NCBI GenBank assembly: GCA_030268105.1
Contig: BSDZ01000005.1
Coordinates: forward strand, 682,001-746,000
Length of the DNA stretch: 64,000 nucleotides
From: Volvox africanus
Taxonomy: Eukaryota > Chlorophyta > Chlorophyceae > Chlamydomonadales > Volvocaceae
Reading direction: 5' to 3'
The stretch's first letter is position 1, and every line of letters begins with the position of its first letter. This document shows positions 35,485-47,750 of this stretch, in pieces. The position numbers and the translations under genes are program-made. The notes beneath the pieces are model-generated. The model was not told the DNA's origin, did not search any database, and worked only from the letters and a program-made list of their open reading frames with translations.

Positions 35485-38400
35485 ATGTCGAATTCAGATC
35501 CTCACTGTACCAGCTTAGATGATGAGCTTGCAGCCGCGTTCGATGGCGAATTTGGCGAGGACGATGAGCAGGGACAGGTTGGCTCACAAGATGCAAATCT
35601 CGCTGCATAACACAAAATACCAGATCTCATCATCCATTTAGGTGGAGGTTGGTGACATAAGTGTGGCAAATGATGACGGTGAGGGCGGGAAGTCATCTTC
35701 AAGCTCGGACGTGGACTTGGATGACCTTGGTGATAAAGGATTTGCCGAAATTGAAACTTTGCAAGAGGAAGGCGGTGAGCAGCATCGGATGAGGATATGT
35801 TGGGTCGTCTTCGAGGCAATGTCGGAAGCCTAAGGTTGCGTGCGTTTTCATATCATGTCAATCCAGATTATGGGCCTGCCACTCTATCGTCCCCGTAATC
35901 TTAACAGCGCTCTCAATCTGCTTGGCATTCCTGACCAATCTACACAGCTTTACCCATCTCCCCGCGCACTTGGAAGGGGTCATGGGACAAGTAGGACGGG
36001 GTAGCCCTTTGTTCTATAGAGGTTTAATTGAATTGCACCAAGTCGTGTGGGTTAGACACCAGCTCGCTCGCTCTGCCCAAAGGTCTGGCTCTTTCCTGTT
36101 CCAGGGACGGTCGCCTGATCAGCCCTACTGAATTGGCCCCCGCCAAGTACTCCCTCCCACTTCTTATTCCTAAATTCCTATCCCGCTCTATTCTGACTTA
36201 TAAATTAAACCCATATTCTTTGACCGGATTTGAAAAGCTAACAACATCAGGTTCTTAGAGGGTGTAACTGTGCTGTAAACTAAATTGCGCTATGCAGGCT
36301 CCGAAGACCCTCTCCCGAAACGGCAGCGCGTGGTTCGATTCAGCAGTGTGGAAACCCTTGGACCCAGCGGCTCCATGGCTGGCAGTATCCCTCATAGCAG
36401 CGGCCGCAGTTGCGGAGCTGCCGCCACGGCTGTTGCCTGCGCTCATCCTGTATGGGTTTTCGGGCTGTGCGGTGTATGTGGTATCAGTAAGGAAGCGGCT
36501 GCGGAAGCGGCAGCGGCACTAACCGCGGATGGTGACATGGGCCAGTATGGGAAATGCGTGGGCGGTGGTGCTGGCGGCAGCGGCAGCGGTGGAGGCGGAG
36601 GCAGAGTGCGGTCCCTAACGTCGGCTGTTGGATCCGCGGGAGCTTCACAGGTTGATGAAACGCCTTAGTATCAAGTTGTGCTGTGCTGAGCTGAGCTGCT
36701 GTGCTGTGCTGCTATGCTCTGCTGTGCTGTTTGAGGTGCTGTGCCCGTTACCATGCCGAGCCCGTAGCTATGCTTTGCTATGCTGCTATCTGTATGTGCT
36801 GTACCCGTCGCTGTGCTGTGTTAATGGTTGTCTTGCATTTCTCCTCGGAGCCTCTGCGATGTGAGACCGGTGGTTCAGAGGGCGATTCTGCCGAAAAACT
36901 CACACTTGAAAGTGGGCTATGTTGGACCAGTCATGGCAATGCTGTCCGGGTACGTAGACCCCACTGACCCTTGGGACTTTGTGCCGTGCTCATAAAAGCT
37001 GTGCACACGCACACATACACACAAACACGCATACACATACATGTACGTACCTGTCACAGGCCGGAAATTTGCGGCTAAAGCATCTCCACGCGAATATGGA
37101 GGTGGAGGTCAGCAATGACGAGGCGGAGCGTATCCGCAGGTGAGGTGGAGCGTAAATGTTTGAGGGGGTAGATGGAAAGGGAGGAGAGGGAATATACATC
37201 TGAATGCAATGCAATCGGGAAGTAGATGGAACGGGGAGAGCGTGGCGCCGGACTGAGATCACGGGAAGGCAGATTGGGAAAGGCAGGGTCAAGACAGGAG
37301 AGCAGGACAGGAGGGCAGAATGTTTTTTCCGTTCATTTGCCCCTTGCTTATGTCTGGATTCCCTTCTTGTAATCCCACGGTCCGGTTACTTCCCATGCAC
37401 CTGTCCTTGCTTCTTTTTTTACCTACCTCCACTTCTACCCAACATCACCATCATCACCAACATCATCATCATCACCAACATCATCATCATCGCCAACATC
37501 ATCATCATCATCATCACCAATATCAATATCACCAATATCACCAACATCACCAATATCATTAAAATCATCAATATCATCATCATCAACATTGCCGCCGCCA
37601 GGGATACTGTCTCTCGGCTGCTGAATCGGAAGAGGCTGATCCTGATCCTGGATCTGGATCACACGCTGTTGAACTCCGTACACGTAGGGGAGATTAGCGA
37701 GGATACGGCGCCGCATCTGGCAAAGGTTTTGAGGCACGAGGAGGTGAGGAAGGCCAGAGGGAGGGAGGGAGGGAGGGAGGGAGGGAGGGAGGGAGCCCTA
37801 TTAGCCGACTCACTCTACCACAATACATCCTGTTACATGATCTTTCCTCTCCTCCTCCAAAGCCCTCTCGAACCCTCCTCCAATCCCCACTCCCTACTCC
37901 ATTCATCTCTCTCCATCTCCTCCCCTATTTGCATCTCTTCCCGACCCCCCTCTCCTCTCCCCCTTCCCAACCCTTCTTCCCACCGCTTCCACGGCCCCCA
38001 GGAGGCCAACCTAGGCCCCAGGCGGCTGCTGCACCGCCTGGCGGATAACAAGCTTTGGACGAAGCTTCGTCCCGGGGTGTTCGAGTTTCTGGAGGTTAGG
38101 CTGGAGGGGAGCAGCGCGGATGTGCGGTGCAGGGAGGAGGCCGTCGATGGCAAGGAAATGCCATCAAAGCCACAGAGGGCATCCTTGACAACCCAAAGAC
38201 GTATACGTAGAGCTGCTAGCTTACATATATACGCATAACAGTATCTCATAACAGTATATATGTGTATATATATATATATATATGTATGTATATACAGATT
38301 TCGCAAACAAATGCTGAGCACACCAGCCGCCAGGTGCTTTTATGATTCATATCTCCTACCCGACATCAATACTCGGCTGCATTCTTCAAACGTCCACTGT

Positions 38401-41400
38401 GCCGCCACGAAATTTGGGAAATACCTTATGGTAAGAGACATGTAATTATCTACAAATTACTCCAGGGCCGGGGCCCCATACAATTTCATATACCCGGGCC
38501 CCCATCCCCGTTCCCGCTTACTCTCATCTACTCATCTAACATATTCGGATGTACAGCTCACCTCTCTCACCGTTAGAAGCTTCGCCCCCTCTCGCCTCTC
38601 CCCGCCTCCCCCTCCGCAGACATCAATCTCTGACATCTATCCGTATCATGAATACAGATGAAGAAGGAGTAAGAACTTTGTTGCAGATTCTTTCTTTTCT
38701 GCAGTTGAGTGTTTCAACAATTCCAACCATGTATATATATAATAATGGAAAGAATCTGCAACAAAGTTCTTACTCCTTCTTCATCTGTATTCATGATACG
38801 GATAGATGTCAGAGATTGATGTCTGCGGAGGGGGAGGCGGGGAGAGGCGAGAGGGGGCGAAGCTTCTAACGGTGAGAGAGGTGAGCTGTACGTCCGAATA
38901 TGTTAGATGAGTAGATGAGAGTTAGCGGGAACGGGGATGGGGGCCCGGGTATATGAAATTGTATGGGGCCCCGGCCCTGGAGTAATTTGTAGATAATTAC
39001 ATGTCTCTTACCATAAGGTATTTCCCAAATTTCGTGGCGGCACAATGGACGTTTGAAGGACGCAGCCGAGTATTGATGTCGGGTAGGAGATATGAATCAT
39101 AAAAGCACCTGGCGGCTGGTGTGCTTAGCATTTGTTTGCGGAAAGGGGGCGAGGTATGAAAGGCAGGGTGTGAAAGGGTGTTACGCTACTGCCCTGCAAG
39201 GACAAGCACCGGGGCCCTTGCATAACCGGGCTGAATTACGCACAGCCCTGAGGGGAGCACGCGGCTTTGTCTGCCTGTCTTGCCTCGCACTCCTCCCAGG
39301 CTTGAGCTCGAGCCAGCAAGGCCACACAAACCTCACACACGAGCCTTTAGCCTGGCTACTCAAAGGAAGGGAGCCTCAGCCAACCACACCAGCGTGTAGG
39401 AGAGGACTAGAATGCTAGAGAGCAGCCCCTACCACCTAAAAGCTAGGAAAACCCTCCTCCTCCTCCACCTCCGCAGCAACCCGAACAAAGGCCTGGCCCC
39501 CCAACCCAGGGACTGGAGTCTCAAAGGAAAGGGGGCACTAGATTGTGTTTGCATATTCGGAGACGCAGCTCTTATGTCGGGGCTTCCCTCATGATGACAT
39601 CATACTCGTGTACATTGCGATTGTTGAAGGGAAGGGGGGCTTCGCAAGCATCCGCCTCGTCAACCCTGAGCCCCCTCCCGGTGTTGGTCAGGGCCTCCGG
39701 GATGCCTACGAAATGCACATTTACACGATGGGGGACAAGACATACGCCGCCGAGATTCGAAAGTGAGACACGGACAGAACTTTGCAGGGATGGGATCGTC
39801 GTGTTTGTGTATGCATGTGTGGGTATTGCGGTATGTGTTTGCGTTTGTAGGTGTAGTTTACGTGTACGTGTTCGCCTACTGACGCACTTGGTTGAACTCT
39901 CCCAATCCATGACTGTGATGTGGCGGTATTTGTATTTGTGTGTATCTGTATGTCTGTCTGTCTGTATGTCTGTACGTGTGCGCGAAAGAAAAGCGTAGGA
40001 AGGGGCAGAGTACATCCTTGTAAGTTTTGTGGCGGTGTAATGTACATGTTGACTGGGAGGAGGCCGAGGCCGTCCCAGACGAGACGAGAGGAAACCGGGA
40101 AGAGTGGGCACCCGGTGAAGGTGATGTGCCTGGGGGGAAGCGGTCGGTGATGGTGATGTTGGGGGGGGTATCACCCCACGCTTACTTCTTTTACCGCGGC
40201 TCCGTCCTGCCACTCTTCGAACATGACAAAACCGTTCCGCTGCCTCGTCCAAGGCTTTTACGTTCCTCTGCCTCGCGGGCTCTTCCAAGGGCTGCGGAGA
40301 AGGAAGCGTTGGAAAACCCCTCCCCGCATAAGCCCCACATCTTATAAGGCGTTTACCATGGTCAACAGATTTGGGCTCCAGCTCCAAATCCAGCTCCCAC
40401 GCTTTCACTTTCCCCTTCTTTACGCATCCCACAACGTACCCTTCTCTATCTTGCTCTGCCCTGCCCTGCCCCACCCCGTACTCCCTACTCCACATTCCCA
40501 AAGGCTGTTGGACCCTACGGGGCGACTGTTCGCATCTGTCATCGCGAAGGATCACTCCACCACCACCACGGCCAAGGATCTGGACGTATTGTTGTGAGCT
40601 GGGAAAGGGGGCGGGAGGGGGCGGCTGGGGAGGGACAAGCGGGAGGAAAGCGAGGAAGGGAGGGAGGGTCAGGATACGATTCTGCGAAGAGAGCGTGCTA
40701 AGTCGCGTCATGTATGCGAGCGGGAGGGAGGGCGGAAGGTAGCGCGGCGGTGGGGCGGGGTGAGGAGGCCGGCACCATAGGGGGGTATAGGAGGGAGGGA
40801 GGAGAAGGCTGATTCAACCCTGATGCATAAATGCAAGTGTCTGAACTCACCACCACCACCGCCACCACCACCGCCACCGCCGACCGGTGCAGGTCAGCGG
40901 ATGAGCTGGCGCTGGTTCTGGACGACACGGAACTGGTGTGGCCGGGGCACCGGAGAAATCTCCTTCAGGTCAGTTTTCCGGTTTGCGCGTTTCAGTTTTC
41001 AGTTTTCAGTTTTCAAATTTACTTGGTTTTATAAATCTAGTTGGCATCTTAGGGAGGAGAGTAGAGGAGGGGATATGGAACCCCTCATACTCCAGGGGGA
41101 AGTAAGAATCTGATAACCCAAAATGCCCTCTTGCACTCATGAGTCACCCATGTCACTCTGTACGCAGGGTTCTCGGCTTGCCCACCCCACCCCGCCCTTT
41201 CCTTCCTCGCTCTGCCCGACCCCCCCTGCTTCCGCCCCTCCATCCGCCAATTCCGTCCCCTGGCACCGCTCTGTTACTTCCCCCCTTCCAGCCCCTCCCG
41301 GTTCCCCTCAGACCCTCCTCGCCCGTCCTACTCCGCATCCAACCCGGCCCCGGACCTCCCTGCAATGCCGCTTACCTCTTCCCACTCACCACACGACCTG

Positions 41401-44400
41401 TTGCCACCGCCCCTCTTCCTAAACCCCCAACTGCCAACTCCCAACCCCCAACCTGGGGATCCCCCACCGAAGATCGAGCGATACCATTACTTCCCATCCG
41501 ACCTGCGAAAGTGGCGGGCGGACGGTACGGCATTTCTGGACCAGGTAAAGTTTGGTGGGGAAGGCTTGTTGGGGGTGTGGGTTAAAGGGGCCGTGGCGGG
41601 ATGGATCTCCGCACGTCAGGTGTGAAGGAGAGAGAGAGGGGGCTGGGAGAGAGAGGGAAAGAGAAAAGAGTGTTACATGGCAACTCTCTAAGTCCGTCCT
41701 TCTGGAGGTCCCACCGACCCACGGATCATTGCTGCCGGCCACCTGACCCACGAGTCGACGAGGTCGCATCTTTGGACCCCCCCCCTAGGGCGTCGACGAG
41801 AGTTCAACGAGGGGTGCACTGGCGACACATATGCGCGTTCTACGTGCCGTACATACCCGGTAGGTTGGTATTTTACCCGGTAAGGCCTGTCCTCTTCCCC
41901 GCAAAATCCCTATGGTCAACTTCCAGCTCTGGGCGTTGACCACGAAATGCATATGTTCCCTACATATTCGTGCAGCCCCACGTGTTCCGTCTTAAATCAA
42001 TACTTTCGTTCACAGCCCTTTCATCCACCCATCCCGCTACGTGTCTCCCATTCCTACGTGTTTTACCCCTCCATCCCCCGACCGTTCTTTGCCCTTGTCA
42101 TCCTCCCTTCACTTACGCCCCCGTCCCCCCGCGCCTTAACCTGTGCCCCGCTTCCTTCTTTCACAACTACTCCTTTCAACGCCCTTTCCGGTTTTCTTCC
42201 CATTCCCGCATGCCCATGCCGTACTCTTCGACTGTCGTTCTGCCGTTCCACGCGTATAACTCCCCCATCCTTCTTCAAAATTTCATTCATTACTTTCTGG
42301 CTATTTCATCACATTTTGCTCGTTTCTGGCAACCTCAGCGGCACAGTTTTCCCTTCCCGGTTGCATGGCTCCTTAGCCCTGCCCTAATTGCCTTGGACCT
42401 GTTCTCTTGCGTCTTCTTTTCCTGTGCTCTCACCCTTCTTCTCCCTCTCGTATGTGCACGCCCTTCCCTTTTTTGGCTGCTTTCGCCGCCGCTGTCCCCC
42501 CCCCAGGTGAGTGGGTTCGCGCGGAACCGCGCTTGGTTCGGTTGGAACGCGCGTGCGCTTCGGGATTGCCGGGTTGGGTGGATGGGTTGGTTGGGTTCAG
42601 GCGCGTGTAGGTTCTCTTCACAGGTGGGTCGGGAGGACTACTTGAATGACAGCGCCAGCTCCAGCGCTCAGGTCAACTTCGCCTCCGACTCAACATGGCT
42701 TTCACTTTGCCGCCAACAATAAGGCCGATAGTAAACATGTTAACGATTTCTCTTCTTTTTACTGCTTTAATTTGTGGCCTTGGCGACTACCTAGTATACT
42801 TCACAGCTCGTTTCCACTTTCCTGACTTTCGATGACGTCGGCCATCATTTGACCCTCACTCTTAGTCCTCGTTTCTTCAGTATCAGCAATCAGTATTTGT
42901 TGTGTTCGACTCCCCATCGTCCTCTCCCTCTTTCTCCCGTCAGGTTTTTCGCCGAAGATGACCCCTCGCTGCCCCCTTTGGAGCGCCGGGATGTCCGGGA
43001 CATCCTGGCGGAGCAGCGAAGGAAGATATTGCAGGTACTATTGCATGACCATGTTCGGTCTTATTGTGCAGTACAAATGTGTGCACACATATGTCTTTCA
43101 CTCAACTCGGCGGCATGTCTCCTGGGGTTGGTTCCTGATGTCTTCGCACATACACATGCATATACATGCACACGCACGCTCGTTACTTCCTGATTACTCT
43201 CCTGCCGGCCTCCGAAACCTGGCAAACGAACCCGGCAACTCTGCATCCCTGAAGTACTGAAGCCCGGCAACCCGGCAACCCGGGAACTCTGTAGGGTTGT
43301 TTCATCACCTTCAGTCGCTGCTGGCCGCAAGATCGCAACCCCCGCCGCGAGCCCTTGTGGCATTTGGCGGAGGCACTGGGAGCCTCCTGCTTGGCAGATT
43401 ATGACCCGCGGGTCACCACACACGTCGTCGCGGCAGTAGGAGGCACGGAGAAGGTGTGCCTGTGTTTGTATGTCTATGTAATTGGGGGGAGGGCCGGGTA
43501 TGAGGGGCAGCTGTGGCGGTGCATTTCTCAATTCCATAAAACAAGTAGATAAGGACAGTGTGTATGGGGTAAACGGGGTAAGGGGGAGGATGAAATCACG
43601 GCGGGGAGGGGTCGAGGATCGTCCGTCGGTTGCGTGGCGCCTAGACTGTTTTGGTCTCGACTGCCTCACGTGTTTTACAGATGAGTGGAGGTAACAGAGG
43701 AACGGTAACAGTCCTGGCCGCGCCCTCCGTCCGCGCCCCTCGTTCCGATTATTCATTGGCATTCCTGCATTCAGTCCGTGCTTTCTCAGGCTCCCCCCTC
43801 TTTCTCGCCCTCGATCCCGTTCCTGGTCCCCCCTTTCCCCCTTGCCCTCCCCCTCTCCGTCCCGCACCGTCTCGGTGTCCCTGCTCAGGTCCATCTGGCG
43901 CTGAGTCAGGGGAAAGAGGTGGTGCTGCCCGCGTGGCTGCAGGGCTGCTCCTTCACGTGCGTATTGGCGGTGCTGGGAAGGGGCGGAAGCGTGTGTATTT
44001 CGCTCTGGATCACTTGGCGCCATGCAGCATGTGCTTTTGTATGTGGGTGCTGTGCATCCCGTCATCTAGCCTATATCCCATGACCTACGTTTCCCACTTT
44101 AAGAAAAGTTAACTTTTCAACCGCTTTCATAACTTGTCCAAATTGGATCCAAGTCTTAGTTAGCATTTAAATTGAAGACAATAATCAAATATTGTTTTTT
44201 TAATTTTACAAGCTGTGATGGAGAAGATAATTAAGGAATGGAAAGCCAAGGAAACCTTTCATGTCAGTATCGTCGATTGCAGCACAAGTTCTCAACCCGG
44301 TAACGTGTGTAGTGCCAAATTATCGGTACAGTGGCTAATTATCGGGACCTCTCAAATCTGGATGTATTGAAGGTGACTTGAAAGGATCCTTTCCATGCAT

Positions 44401-44754
44401 GATTGTCACGCTATTACCGTTCTCACGACGCCTAAAGCACAATAGGCAAACTACATGATTAGTCGTGATATGATGTCGGGCCTCAGGTGGGAACGACTAC
44501 CCGAGGGTGCTTACCAGGTCCGGAGGCACTCATCTGACGGCCGCAGCCCAACAGTTGCTCCGCCAACGAATGGCCCCACGGGAGTAGGCGGCGCTGTTGT
44601 TGGTGGCGGTGGAGGAAAGCTCAGCCATGGCGATGGTAGGGGCATTAGTGGTAATGGAGGCTCCGGACAACTCACACCTGAAGACGAGCTACAGCTCGTT
44701 TTGAAGGTTGCGGGCGGCGGCGGCGGCGGCGGTGGTTGTAGTGGTGATGAATGA
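35485..44754 (+). CDS. FCP1-like RNA polymerase II CTD phosphatase
   Basis: Removes phosphate from Ser residues of the Pol II C-terminal domain; nuclear. Exons: 35485-35577, 35642-35774, 36298-36650, 36851-36949 (tentative), 37060-37139, 37602-37743, 38002-38094, 39692-39762, 40504-40593, 40893-40968, 41473-41544, 42624-42671 (tentative), 42944-43034, 43295-43453, 43889-43956 and 44487-44754. An acidic N-terminus leads to a Cys pair module (CAHPVWVFGLCGVCG). Next come LRLKHLHANMEV, the catalytic DLDHTLLNS (DxDxT acid-phosphatase motif), LWTKLRPGVFEFLE, YEMHIYTMGDKTYA, LVLDDTELVWPGH and ERYHYFPSD. The BRCT region runs from GCFITFSRCWP through PLWHLAEALGASC to VVLPAWLQGCSFTWERLPE. The tail is Gly-rich. 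Phase fits throughout except between 42671 and 42944, where a short exon is probably missing. About 650 residues. Confidence 0.9.
36668..36815 (+). repeat. GCTGTGCT-type intronic repeat
   Basis: An irregular array of GCTGTGCT, GAGCTGCT and GCTATGCT words in an intron of the phosphatase gene. The open frames through it are Cys/Leu-rich artefacts. Confidence 0.55.
37437..37597 (+). repeat. CAT/CAC/AAT triplet array before a 3' splice site
   Basis: A run of ATCACCATCATCACCAACATC-like triplets fills the end of the intron before the phosphatase exon that carries DLDHTLLNS. It lacks the usual continuous pyrimidine tract and reaches within a few bases of the acceptor GCCGCCGCCAG. The His-rich frame through it is not coding. 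Confidence 0.75.
37758..37794 (+). repeat. GGGA microsatellite, quadruplex-prone
   Basis: About nine uninterrupted GGGA units begin roughly 15 bases downstream of the donor site of phosphatase exon 37602-37743. With G runs of three at regular spacing, the transcript could fold into a G-quadruplex next to the 5' splice site. Confidence 0.8.
38302..39140. repeat. Near-perfect palindrome, 393-bp arms, intronic
   Basis: Left arm 38302-38694 and right arm 38748-39140 have equal length and are inverse copies with only a few mismatches (for example near 38315 and 38375-38400). The spacer is 53 bp. The palindrome lies in the phosphatase intron between exons ending 38094 and starting 39692, so sense transcription would give a long double-stranded hairpin. 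Neither arm codes for a recognisable protein. It could be a MITE/foldback insertion or a small-RNA precursor. An R1 fragment starts 38 bp after it. Confidence 0.9.
39178..39560 (-). repeat. Dispersed repeat R1, copy 3 (diverged, inverted)
   Basis: Read on the minus strand it shares blocks with R1 copies 1 and 2: the GTGTTAC terminus, the GACAGACAAAGCC(A/G)CGTG region, and CCTTTCCTTTGAG near the other end. It lies in the same intron as the palindrome, shortly before the next exon. Confidence 0.6.
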
Positions 44755-46279
44755 TGTTGCTGTTGACGCCTCCCGAGGTCAACGAATAACGAATAACCAT
44801 GCCTCCTTGTCATGTCTTCCCGGTGTACGAGCAGGTCGGTCTTATCGGAGATTGGGAGGATATATACGGGGGAGGAGGGGGTCACGCAAGGGGGGAGACA
44901 TCGATCGCGAATCATACTTAGTACTTAAAAACTAAGTACTCATATTACTTCACAGTACTCATATTTCTCAACCCCCCTTTTGTACAACCTGTTTGGTCCT
45001 GTCTTTTCGTTGGGTATTGAATGTATACTGCAGACATTCAGTTGTACGTTGTTAGCCTGGGAGATGGATGTGTGTATATGTATATGTATATGTGTGTGTG
45101 TGTGTGTGTGTGGCTAAGGGTACTGTATCCGTTGAGAAAGGTTCGTGCGCTGCAGATACGGGTGTGATGGAATGGGTAGGGGTAAGGGGTGTGTAGGGTA
45201 TGCAGGGCATAGGGGTACGATGCTTTGATTCGGTTTGGCTATATGTGTGAATTTGCTATTTGTATTTGCCAGTGCTGTCCCTGCATCGGAACAGACCGCA
45301 GAATTGTTTGCCTGTGTCTGTGTGTGTTTGTGTTTCGCTGCCTTCGTGGATTCGTGGACTCGTGGAGAGAGAGATCGGGCGTAGCGTCACCTTCAAAGCA
45401 CAATCCATCTTGAGGCCATTGGCTGACAGAGAGCTTTTGTCACAATAGCATCTACCGACACTCCATCATAATAAAATAGGTCACGTACATCTTTATATGT
45501 GTCTGTGCGTCCACACGTTTTATGCAACCTGCGCAAATACGCACCATCTGTCCATGTTCGCATCCCCGCCCCTAATACGCCGTGTGAATCGGTGTACAAA
45601 GCGGGAGGACAATTCACATATTTGGTTTAAGTATCGTACGATTGTGAGTACATGCGTAGGTGCCTGATGCGACTCTTATATTGCGTATGTCGATGGTCCC
45701 TAAGCAGCTTCCAAGGGCACGCACTTGGAGGGGGAAGACATTCCAGGAGCACGGGGAGGGGAGGGGAGGGGGGATTACGCAGCCTCCTACGTGACTGCCG
45801 GTATGCGGGCTCTGTCGCTGCATACACATATTCCATCCATGTCTGCCTCATTCGTCACACCTTGTGTTCAGTAGCATGTTCAGTGACACAAAGAAGCGGA
45901 GGATGGTGCTCTTTTTTCAGGTCCTGCCTGCCATATGCCTCGGGCTTGTACCCGGCTGCGGCTGCGTCTCACCGAGTGATGCGATATGCATCATGTCTCC
46001 TCATACCATGTCATATCGTCACGTATGTAGTCAGATGTCCTGCATTTTTACTTGTGACAACATTTGGTAACACTAGCAGAGTACGCTGCAACGATTCCCG
46101 CAATACCGGGCGGAGGACGTGATGTACCGCTCGCCAATCTTACGCCCTAAAAGCCGCCAACAGGCCCTTCCTCTTGATACATTATGTGCGTTATGTATCA
46201 GCTGGACATTACCATAACCAGTCTCAAACAGACAGACACCCACGTTCATACAAAAGCATACACTATCTATGATGGATTC
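44755..46279. other. Intergenic, no gene recognised
   Basis: This stretch lies downstream of the phosphatase stop. A GTATAT/GT microsatellite spans about 45071-45112. Open frames are short and without motifs. Confidence 0.45.
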
Positions 46280-46990
46280 TAGCTAACGGCATTCATCAAC
46301 TGCAGCTGGCCGGTCGCGTCGCCACGGGTCCAGCTGGTGACGGCATATCACCGCCACCACCGCCGCCACCACCGCCGCCACTCTTCAATGGCTTTGCCGT
46401 CCGACATGTGGCCCCTGGTTGAAAACGGATCTCTCCCGGCCCCTGTGCGTCGGAGGGGCTAAGTCTCCTCGTCTGCGTCTGCTTCTGCGTCTGCGGTGGT
46501 TGCGGTGGCGGTGGCGGTGGCGCTTGCAGCGGCGGCAGAAGTGCGAGTTCTGGACGACCAGGACCAGCACCATTTTGATTTATGAAGATATTACCTGTAG
46601 CGTTACCACCGCCGCGACGCCTTGGCGCCGCACCTGATCATGGTTTGCTGCTGTTGTAGCAGCTGCTGCAGCATTTGTACGGGACGGACCGGTTGTGGCG
46701 GCGGCGGCAGTTGAAAGGGCAGCGGCTGTAGCTGCGGCCACTGCTACAGCCGCCTGTGTTCGCGCCGCACTCGCTGCTCCTGTGCGACTACTTTGAGAGT
46801 CGCGGCTGGAAGGAGAGCAGTGCCGGCCATTCGCCGTTGTCTAAGGTGGGACGCGCAATAGTAGCAGTAGCCGCAGTCGAAGTAGTAGCTGGGCTGTGCT
46901 GTCCGCTACCGGGAAATCCAACCGGACGCTTCTTGTTGCTGCTGCTGACGGAAGTGATGATTGCGATGATTGCGGTTAGGGAAAGATGAT
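46280..46990 (+). other. Low-complexity, coding-like stretch, unassigned
   Basis: GC-rich sequence with triplet bias encoding runs of Pro (near 46350-46380), Arg/Leu/Trp or Ala, depending on frame. One piece, about 46757-46849, reads like an exon after an AG (FAPHSLLLCDYFESRGW, then HSPLSK before GTGGGA). I cannot connect it in phase to a neighbour. It may be an exon of an unrecognised gene between the phosphatase and the P450, or non-coding repeat. Confidence 0.3.
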
Positions 46991-47750
46991 CGACCAACGG
47001 CTGTTGCTTTATTATCAGAGACTGATGAGCCCCGCGATGGCTCCTTATTTTAATGACTTTGTAATTATGTAGATGAGATAAGCATATTATTGATGTTTGT
47101 GATAAAAGGTAAGCAGCTTTTTTGGATTATTGGATTGGTGATACCTCTGCCTTCCGATACCCCCGTTGCCTGATTTGGATGTGTGCAATAACAACGCCAC
47201 CAGAAGGTCGTTGGCGATTAATAACGACACCTTATATTATGATGTTGACATTCTGAGAAGATATCATTACAAGAAAACAGATAATAAATGCGATGCAGTT
47301 CGTTACGTATGAAGAGGGAGGAGCGTCTGACCTCGTTGGCTGGCCGACTCTACATGGCAGCAGCTGCAAGGCGTTGATTTACTTGCTTTGGACTCCGCCT
47401 CGTCTTGGGAAACGGTCCGCAACTGCTGCTGCAAGGTTGGCCTAGCAATGATAGAGAAGCGCTCAACAATCCTATGCACTGTAAGGCAGGTTCTGTGAAA
47501 AATATACAGAGGCCGGCCTACCACACTGTCATACCATGCAGTGCCATGATCTCTAGACTATTGAGATTTAGTCCGAGGAAGCCGTACCCGCTCGCTTCAA
47601 CCCGTGACCCGTCACGACTTTTAGGCCCGAGGACCTCGCTCCCGGGTCGCAAACTCTAGAAACAGATAGATCAAATTGAATTTAATCAAAGAATTCCTAT
47701 AAAATTTTGTATAAAAATTGCTCATTAATTTAGTGAAATAGCAAGCTAGG
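46991..47750. other. Upstream region of the P450 gene
   Basis: No gene is recognised. It should include the promoter and 5' UTR of the plus-strand cytochrome P450 gene. It turns AT-rich from about 47670. Confidence 0.45.

Noticed and set aside
37204..38238. Plus-strand frame of 344 codons taken as one exon
   Set aside because: Only 37602-37743 matches the phosphatase family in this frame. The rest is triplet repeat and intron, with good splice sites around the conserved part.
39572..40711. Minus-strand open frame of 379 codons
   Set aside because: It runs antisense over two conserved phosphatase exons and shows no family motif.
43061..44065. Minus-strand open frame of 334 codons
   Set aside because: It is antisense to the BRCT exons of the phosphatase, with a low-complexity Arg/Glu-rich composition.
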